Below are positions 8,419 to 12,738 of a stretch of 12,738 nucleotides of DNA, piece after piece. A program made the translations under genes and the position numbers. The DNA is taken from the NCBI GenBank assembly GCA_030609125.1, contig JAUWCW010000023.1, positions 1 through 12,738 on the forward strand. Reading direction: 5' to 3'. The DNA is from Candidatus Rokuibacteriota bacterium (lineage in GTDB: Bacteria > JAUVQV01). Under the pieces are notes generated by a model. That model was not told the origin of the DNA, did no database searches, and saw only the letters and a program-made list of their open reading frames with translations. The first letter of the stretch is position 1. Each line of letters starts with the position of its first letter.

Positions 8419-9960
8419 TCATCCCGGGCTCTGCAGCCCGTCTTTCTCGCTGAAGATCTCGGCCTCGAAGGTTGAGATGGAGCTCCCTTCCTTCCACTCG
8501 TCGGGGCCCAGGCCCGCCTTGCGGCAGGTCTGCTCGAGGAAGGTGACGCGGTCCCACCCGTATTCGGAAGCCACCTGCGGGAGGAGGACGCCGGACCGGA
8601 AGCCCTTGGTGATGTGGAGCCCGTGCCGTCCCACCTCTATCTTCTCCGCGCCGTCGAGGGGCGTGAGGGGCGTCAGGGCCGATATCTCCAGCTCGATCAG
8701 GGGAAGTTCCCTCTTTGAGAGGGGCGGGAAGCGGGGGTCCTGCACCGCCGCGGCGACGGCCATGTCGGAAACGGTCCGGTAGAGGGGCTTGGCGTCGCGG
8801 ATCCCGAAGTTGCCGATGCAGCCCCGGAGCTTGCCGTTGATCTTGATGGTGACGAAGGCGCCCTGGGGCTTCCTGAGGGCCGGATTGCCAGTTTCCGGCT
8901 CCGGCGCCCGACCGGTGTTGACGGCCCCCTCGATGGCCTTGCGGGCCAGGGCGAGGAGCTCTTTTTTCGAGGCCTCGTCGAGCCTGCCGCCCTCCTCCTC
9001 CCCGCCGCCGCTTTCCCGGTAGAAGGCAATGGCGGCGTAGCCGACCACTGCGTCCTTGGGTCCCGCCGTGTCCCCGGAGTTGGCGTGCCTGAGAAGAACC
9101 CCTTCCCGAACGCCCATCCTGTGGACCGCGGAGATCACTGAGAGCACCGGACGGAGGCCGCAGAGCTCGGCCTTGCGCGAGCGGATGTCGCGGTTCAGCC
9201 CTTCGCTGTCCAGGGCCAGAACGGAGCGGAGCGTGAGCCGGTCCATCAGGTTGGCCAGGTCGTAGTTCTTGTAGTGGGACCAGTCCGAGCTGGCCACGAG
9301 AAGAAGGCCGCCCGCCGCGGCTTTTTCCGCGAGCAGGCCGGTGAAGGCCTCCTCGGCCCCCGGGTCGTGGCCCCCGATGACGGCCATGACGAGCTTGAAA
9401 TTCTTCAGCGACCGCTGCAGGAAGGGGACCTGCACCTCCAGGGAGTGCTCGTCGCTGTGAGCTTCGGGGAGATAGGCGATATTTTCATGGGACTCGAGGA
9501 GGGAGGCGATAAGCCCCCGGTCGCACGGTATGGCCCCGAGGGGAGACTGGAAAGACTCCGCGTCGAGGATGGAGATGCCCTGGAAAGGGACGCGGTGACT
9601 GGGACCGATGACCACCACGGTGCCGTAGTTCCTGTCCCGGACGGCGTTGTAGGCGTAGGCTGCTATCGGTCCGGAGTACCGGTAGCCGGCGTGTGGAACG
9701 ACGATCGCCGCCGGGTCGTCCGCCCTGGCAGGGGCGGGGGCTTCTTCCAGCATCCGGTCGACCCGCCGTGCGAGCTCCTCCGGATCGCCGCGGTATTCGA
9801 CGAACTGCAGGCTGATGGCATTCATGGGCATCGCTCCTTCCACCGGGGCGGCCGCCGCGAGCCGTCCCCCGATCTGCTCTCCGGCCCCGAGAGGAACCGG
9901 CCCCCAGAAGGCGGCGGCGAGGGCGGCCGGCGCCATTGTCAGAAGAAAGAGCAGTCTCAT
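8419..9960 (-). CDS. amrB: Memo-AMMECR1 fusion (AmmeMemoRadiSam proteins B and A in one chain), possible signal peptide
   Basis: This 513-aa protein joins two families usually encoded separately. Residues about 47-315 are a Memo domain with the family's conserved metal-site residues: H90 (VVPHAGY), H122 (GPSH), H172 (SDEHSLEVQVPF) and C267 (ELCGLRP); human MEMO1 binds iron with equivalent His, His and Cys. After an acidic, glycine-rich linker (316-332), residues about 333-504 form an AMMECR1 domain with LRGCIG at 378-383 and VAAAVQDPRFPPL. The biochemical role of both is unsettled; they co-occur with a radical SAM enzyme, as here. With the start at 9960 the first 20 residues look like a signal peptide (MRLLFLLTMAPAALAAAF). 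That start has AGGAG three bases upstream and AAGGA further up, and lies 12 bases after the preceding gene. An internal start at 9825 would give a cytosolic form. It is the last gene of the operon. Confidence 0.9.
   Translation of the reverse strand: MRLLFLLTMAPAALAAAFWGPVPLGAGEQIGGRLAAAAPVEGAMPMNAISLQFVEYRGDPEELARRVDRMLEEAPAPARADDPAAIVVPHAGYRYSGPIAAYAYNAVRDRNYGTVVVIGPSHRVPFQGISILDAESFQSPLGAIPCDRGLIASLLESHENIAYLPEAHSDEHSLEVQVPFLQRSLKNFKLVMAVIGGHDPGAEEAFTGLLAEKAAAGGLLLVASSDWSHYKNYDLANLMDRLTLRSVLALDSEGLNRDIRSRKAELCGLRPVLSVISAVHRMGVREGVLLRHANSGDTAGPKDAVVGYAAIAFYRESGGGEEEGGRLDEASKKELLALARKAIEGAVNTGRAPEPETGNPALRKPQGAFVTIKINGKLRGCIGNFGIRDAKPLYRTVSDMAVAAAVQDPRFPPLSKRELPLIELEISALTPLTPLDGAEKIEVGRHGLHITKGFRSGVLLPQVASEYGWDRVTFLEQTCRKAGLGPDEWKEGSSISTFEAEIFSEKDGLQSPG
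8425..8447 (+). terminator. Possible weak terminator for the mscS transcript
   Basis: CGGGCT (8425-8430) pairs with AGCCCG (8435-8440) around CTGC and is followed by TCTTTCT on the plus strand. No T tract follows it on the minus strand, so it would act on the rightward mscS message. It lies inside the last codons of the convergent Memo-AMMECR1 gene. The stem is short and the T tract interrupted. Confidence 0.4.
9823..9839 (-). promoter_or_regulatory. Strong internal Shine-Dalgarno and alternative start in the Memo-AMMECR1 gene
   Basis: On the minus strand AAGGAG (9839-9834) stands 8 bases before an in-frame ATG at 9825 (MNAISLQFVEYRGD), and another ATG at 9831 lies between them. Translation from 9825 would start just before the Memo fold and leave out the 45-residue signal-like leader. 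Spacing to this ATG is more canonical than at the upstream start, so either site, or both, may be used. Confidence 0.42.
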
Positions 9961-9972
9961 GTTCTCCTGTCC

Positions 9973-10155
9973 TTACCTTATTTTGCGGTACCAGCGGGCC
10001 TCATGCCCCCTCAGAGCGCCGCGGCCCCCCGGGAGGAGGCGGATTCCCGGTATTCGTCCCGCCAGGGCGAAAAGGAGAGCGGCGGCGTTCCAGATCAGGA
10101 ACCGTCTCCTCCCGTCCAGGCGGGGGGCCTTTTCGTGCTCCGGCGCTCTTTTCAT
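9973..10155 (-). CDS. 60-aa protein with Tat-like leader and C-terminal HEARWYRKI motif
   Basis: I do not recognise this small protein as a named family. It is very likely real: its ATG overlaps the radical SAM stop as ATGA, GGAG stands seven bases before the ATG, and it fits between two related genes with a 12-base gap to the next. Residues 16-21 (RRRFLI) followed by a hydrophobic stretch at 19-33 resemble a twin-arginine export signal or a single membrane anchor. The basic tail ends in HEARWYRKIR (51-60). From memory, that tail resembles the segment found just before the first Cys motif in many AmmeMemoRadiSam radical SAM enzymes (pattern EAxxYxKL), some of which also carry a Tat leader. 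It may be a detached leader or partner of the enzyme, or less likely a decayed duplicate of its 5' end. Confidence 0.68.
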   Translation of the reverse strand: MKRAPEHEKAPRLDGRRRFLIWNAAALLFALAGRIPGIRLLPGGRGALRGHEARWYRKIR

Positions 10156-11123
10156 GACCACACTCCGGCAATCGGGGTTGCGCAGACGGGGCAGAGCCCG
10201 TTGCGAAGCCTGTTTTTTCTGACAAAGTACCCCACCCTGCTGATGAGGCGTGTCCGGCAGTTCGGGCAGAAGGTGTTGGAGCGCTCGTCGTAGGGAACGT
10301 TGCCGGTGTAGACGTAGCGGATGCCGGCGTCGAGGGCCGTCTCATGCGCTTTCCAGAGGGTCTCGAGAGGCGTGGGGGGGAGCTTCTGCAGGCGGTAATG
10401 GGGATGGAAGCGGGAGAAGTGCAGGGGGACGTCCGGGCCGAGGTCTCCAGCTATCCAGCGGCACATCTCCCGTATCATGCCCGGATCGTCGTTCAGGGTC
10501 GGAACGATGAGGTTCGTCAGCTCGACCATGACCCCGAGCTTCACCGAAAGCGCTATGGCGTCAAGCACCGGCTGGAGCCTGCCGCCGCAGACCTTCCGGT
10601 AGTAGTCGTCGGTAAACCCCTTGAGGTCGATATTGGCGGCGTCGATGTGGGGCGCAAGTTCGCGAAGAGGGTCGGGGTTGATGTAGGCCCCCGTCACCCA
10701 GATGTTGCGCAGGCCCCTGCTCCGGGCGAGCCGGGCGGTGTCGAGCATGTACTCGAAGAAGATCACCGGCTCCGAATAGGTGTAGGCGATGGAGCGGCAC
10801 CCCTTTTCGAGGGCGAGGGATACGACCTGCTCCGGCTCGAGGCTTCCGTTGCGGGTCTCCTCCGGGTTGGCCTGCGAGATCTCCCAGTTCTGGCAGAACT
10901 TGCAGGTCAGGTTGCAGCCGGCGGTGGCGAGAGAGAAGGCGCTCGTTCCGGGGAGCATGTGAAAGATGGGTTTCTTCTCGATGGGATCGACGTGGACGGC
11001 GCAGGGTTTGCCGTAGACGAGCGAGTAGAGTTTGCCGTCCCGGTTGATCCGCACCCGGCAGACTCCGACCTGGTAGTTTTCGAGGACGCACTCGGTCGGG
11101 CAGAGCCGGCACTGAACGGTCAT
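10152..11123 (-). CDS. amrS: AmmeMemoRadiSam system radical SAM enzyme
   Basis: This 323-aa enzyme is the radical SAM component that co-occurs with Memo and AMMECR1 proteins; its substrate is unknown to me. The N terminus begins MTVQCRLCPTEC, with C5, C8 and C12 plus C22, a conserved accessory cysteine region. The SAM [4Fe-4S] motif CNLTCKFC lies at 70-77 (C70, C74, C77), followed by QNWEIS. The C terminus has two CxxC pairs (FCPNC and LCPVC), a zinc-ribbon-like element that homologues share. Many homologues start with about 15 more residues (pattern EAxxYxKL) before the first Cys motif; here they are absent, and similar motifs instead end the two small proteins on either side. GGAGGAG upstream supports ATG 11123, which overlaps the previous stop as ATGA. 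It has no leader of its own and should be cytoplasmic or peripherally membrane-bound. Older annotation may call it a pyruvate formate-lyase activating enzyme. Confidence 0.93.
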   Translation of the reverse strand: MTVQCRLCPTECVLENYQVGVCRVRINRDGKLYSLVYGKPCAVHVDPIEKKPIFHMLPGTSAFSLATAGCNLTCKFCQNWEISQANPEETRNGSLEPEQVVSLALEKGCRSIAYTYSEPVIFFEYMLDTARLARSRGLRNIWVTGAYINPDPLRELAPHIDAANIDLKGFTDDYYRKVCGGRLQPVLDAIALSVKLGVMVELTNLIVPTLNDDPGMIREMCRWIAGDLGPDVPLHFSRFHPHYRLQKLPPTPLETLWKAHETALDAGIRYVYTGNVPYDERSNTFCPNCRTRLISRVGYFVRKNRLRNGLCPVCATPIAGVWS

Positions 11124-11347
11124 CGCCTCTCCTCCGTTCCATCCATCACCTTATAATATAGTCCCTCCCTCCAGGAAAGGTCGGCCTTGACGAGGACCTT
11201 CTCGTAGTATTCGCGCCGCCGCCGCAGGGCCTCCCTGCCGTAGGGCGGGTAGTAGGAGTCCCACACGGCCTGCACGACCACCAGGGTGAGCAGAAGGGAC
11301 GTGAGGGCCACGGCCAGGGAAAAGGAGCTGGTCCCGAACCTGGTCAT
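11120..11347 (-). CDS. 75-aa single-span membrane protein with C-terminal REGLYYKVMDG motif
   Basis: This is a small protein of no family I can name. Residues about 9-28 form one transmembrane segment (FSLAVALTSLLLTLVVVQAV), followed by an aromatic stretch (WDSYYPPY) and a basic region with two related motifs, RREYYEK at 44-50 and REGLYYKVMDG at 60-70. The last motif resembles the extra N-terminal segment of many AmmeMemoRadiSam radical SAM enzymes. Reading from this tail into the start of the next gene (TEERR, then MTVQCRLCPTEC) nearly reproduces the usual order of such an enzyme, but with a stop between. The gene is joined at both ends by ATGA overlaps, and its ribosome binding site is buried in a hairpin. 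It may be a membrane anchor or partner for the radical SAM enzyme. A frameshift splitting one longer gene is an alternative, but good start signals argue against it. Confidence 0.72.
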   Translation of the reverse strand: MTRFGTSSFSLAVALTSLLLTLVVVQAVWDSYYPPYGREALRRRREYYEKVLVKADLSWREGLYYKVMDGTEERR

Positions 11348-12732
11348 TCCTCCCTCGGGAGGAAATGCTTCCGGATAACGTCCAGCGGGGGGTCGGAGCT
11401 GCTGCGGACGAAGGCGAGGCTTACTCCCTCCATCGGTGAGGCGGCGGAGAGGGCCCGGTCCAGCTCATCCCCGGGCAGCAGCTGGTGGGTGTCCCAGTCG
11501 AGGGACTGGATCTTCATGATGACCCTTTCCGGCCGGCCCACCTCGCTGACCGCCCGGCGGCTCATGGAGGTGAGGACGTCGAGAGCCTCGGCGCCGGAGA
11601 GGGAGAGTTCCTTGCCGATCTGGCGGTGATAGCTCATGAGGCTGAAGTAGTCGAAGGGGTATCCCCGGGCCGCGCTCAGGTCCTGTGCATACCAGGCGAG
11701 GGCCATCCTGGGATTGAGAACGGCTTCGTAGTACAGGTTCAGGGCGAAGCGCAGCTCCGGCCTGACACGGCGGGCCGTGTCCATCAGCTCCCAGGCAAGC
11801 TCCAGGAGCCGGCGGTTCTTCCACGACACCCAGTCCCAGAAGGCGGGCCGGTACATGTCCGGGGAGAAGAGAGGGAGAAAGGGGCCGGGGCCGTCCATGC
11901 GGAAGAGCGTTTCGGGGGAAACCGCCACCCCCCCGTCTTCCATGTAGGCGCCCACCGCCTCGGGGCTGAGGCCCTCGCCGGTGCGCATGACCAGGTCGTC
12001 CTGGAAGAGAATGCCGTCGATGTCGTAGGCCGCCAGGTCTTTGAAGACCTCGAAGAGGGTCGCCCTCACTTTGGGGTGGAAGATGTTCAGGGAGTGCGAA
12101 GGCAGGACCTTGCCCGTCTCCAGATCAAGGGTGAGCTCCGCCAGGTCGGGCCGCTCGGCGAGAAGCCACTCGCAGCGGCGGGTGGTCATCCAGGCGAAGA
12201 TCGAAAGCCCGAGGCGGCGGCAGACAGGAATGATGGCGGAGAGGTAATCTTCCAGGACCGGTGCGGCGTCGGTCTGAAAGTACACGCCGCTGCGGGCCGA
12301 GGGGCCGCCCCTGAAGAGGGGCCGGTCTCCATAGTTGTGAAAGACGCGTATGAAGACCGTGTTGACCCCCGCGTCGCGGAGGCGGACGAGGTTGGCCTCG
12401 ATGTCCTCGATCGTCTTCCCCTCGAAGAGCAGGACCTGGGCGATCTTCAGGCGCTCCCGGCGGTCGTCCGCACCCTCTGCGGACTGGATCTGAAGCCCCA
12501 GGGCCTGACGGCACGCCTCCTGAAGGACCCGCAGTTCCCAGGCCCGGGGCCACTCGGGAAAGCGCTCCTGCGTCAGGCGCAGAAGCTCCAGCGCCTCCGG
12601 GGAGCGTCCCTCGCTCATCAGGGTGCGCGCCCGCCCGAGACTCTCCTCGGGCGAGGGAACAGGCGCCTCCTGGCCGAAGGCGCCAAAGGCCGTGAAAAGA
12701 CAGAAAAAGCCGGCCGCCAAGCCGCCCCTCAT
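11344..12732 (-). CDS. Secreted TPR plus PgaB-like glycoside-hydrolase-fold (GHL13-like) protein
   Basis: This 462-aa protein begins with a signal peptide (residues 1-20, hydrophobic core GFFCLFTAFGAFG, then QEAP), so it should act in the periplasm or outside the cell. Residues about 28-80 look like one TPR-type helical repeat (EGRSPEALELLRLTQERFPEW). Residues about 95-460 resemble the C-terminal domain of PgaB, the TIM-barrel glycoside hydrolase of poly-N-acetylglucosamine export. The similar points are GILFQDD (240-246, acidic pair where PgaB has its catalytic Asp region), NLYYEAVLNP with WYAQ (332-350) and the strand FDYFSLMSYHR (360-370). PgaB's N-terminal deacetylase domain is absent, as are other pga genes in the window. 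It is likely a glycan-acting enzyme, but the substrate is not readable. ATG 12732 is six bases from the window edge; an upstream extension cannot be excluded, though the signal peptide favours this start. Confidence 0.75.
   Translation of the reverse strand: MRGGLAAGFFCLFTAFGAFGQEAPVPSPEESLGRARTLMSEGRSPEALELLRLTQERFPEWPRAWELRVLQEACRQALGLQIQSAEGADDRRERLKIAQVLLFEGKTIEDIEANLVRLRDAGVNTVFIRVFHNYGDRPLFRGGPSARSGVYFQTDAAPVLEDYLSAIIPVCRRLGLSIFAWMTTRRCEWLLAERPDLAELTLDLETGKVLPSHSLNIFHPKVRATLFEVFKDLAAYDIDGILFQDDLVMRTGEGLSPEAVGAYMEDGGVAVSPETLFRMDGPGPFLPLFSPDMYRPAFWDWVSWKNRRLLELAWELMDTARRVRPELRFALNLYYEAVLNPRMALAWYAQDLSAARGYPFDYFSLMSYHRQIGKELSLSGAEALDVLTSMSRRAVSEVGRPERVIMKIQSLDWDTHQLLPGDELDRALSAASPMEGVSLAFVRSSSDPPLDVIRKHFLPREE
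11347..11364 (-). promoter_or_regulatory. Hairpin covering the Shine-Dalgarno of the 75-aa gene
   Basis: TTCCTCCC and GGGAGGAA are perfect 8-base arms separated by two bases. In the minus-strand mRNA the 3' arm is the Shine-Dalgarno sequence itself and includes the A of the ATG at 11347. The 7-bp stem with a CGAG tetraloop would block initiation until a ribosome finishing the upstream gene melts it. This predicts translation of the 75-aa protein strictly coupled to the glycosidase-like gene. Confidence 0.5.
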
Positions 12733-12738
12733 CGCTGC

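Noticed and set aside
11120-11347. The 75-aa gene and amrS as one gene broken by a frameshift
   Set aside because: The junction has a good GGAGGAG and an ATGA overlap like the two neighbouring junctions, so designed coupling is more likely, although comparison with relatives would be needed to be sure.

Overview
This window looks like ordinary chromosome from a GC-rich bacterium with a Gram-negative type of envelope. The GC content is roughly two thirds by eye. Housekeeping genes dominate the left half; a secreted or envelope-associated operon fills the right end. The metK-ahcY pair, the AmmeMemoRadiSam genes and a short dispersed repeat that reads as PPLGKGG would fit Desulfobacterota ('Deltaproteobacteria') or a nearby phylum such as Nitrospirota. 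That placement is inference; no marker gene in the window settles it.

Left block, + strand (1-5534): the C-terminal two thirds of fabF, then rnc (RNase III) overlapping der (GTPase Der) by 4 bases. A strong sigma70-type promoter follows, driving metK and ahcY, and a textbook rho-independent terminator closes the unit. metK makes S-adenosylmethionine and ahcY clears the S-adenosylhomocysteine left after methyl transfer.

Middle block, + strand (5549-8447): two ATPases of the ECF type (EcfA-like), overlapping by a GTGA junction, with no EcfT or substrate-binding subunit beside them. Their motifs are complementary: one has a good LSGGQ but no switch histidine, while the other has the histidine but a decayed signature (LNWGE). 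The end of the second ATPase runs through a dispersed palindromic repeat. A second, REP-like palindrome follows in the short gap before an MscS-type mechanosensitive channel gene.

Right block, - strand (12732 down to 8419): a tightly coupled five-gene operon. In transcription order it holds a secreted TPR plus PgaB-like glycosidase-fold protein, a 75-aa single-span membrane protein, the AmmeMemoRadiSam radical SAM enzyme, a 60-aa protein with a Tat-like leader, and a Memo-AMMECR1 fusion with a possible signal peptide. The first four genes are joined by three ATGA overlaps; the fifth starts 12 bases after the fourth.

The most interesting observation is in this operon. Both small proteins flanking the radical SAM enzyme end in a motif (REGLYYKVMDG and HEARWYRKI) resembling the segment that in many homologues sits at the N terminus of the radical SAM enzyme itself, just before its CxLCPxxC motif. 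Here that segment is missing from the enzyme. The operon may therefore encode a split, envelope-anchored AmmeMemoRadiSam system linked to a glycan-active protein. The substrate and reaction of this system are not known to me.
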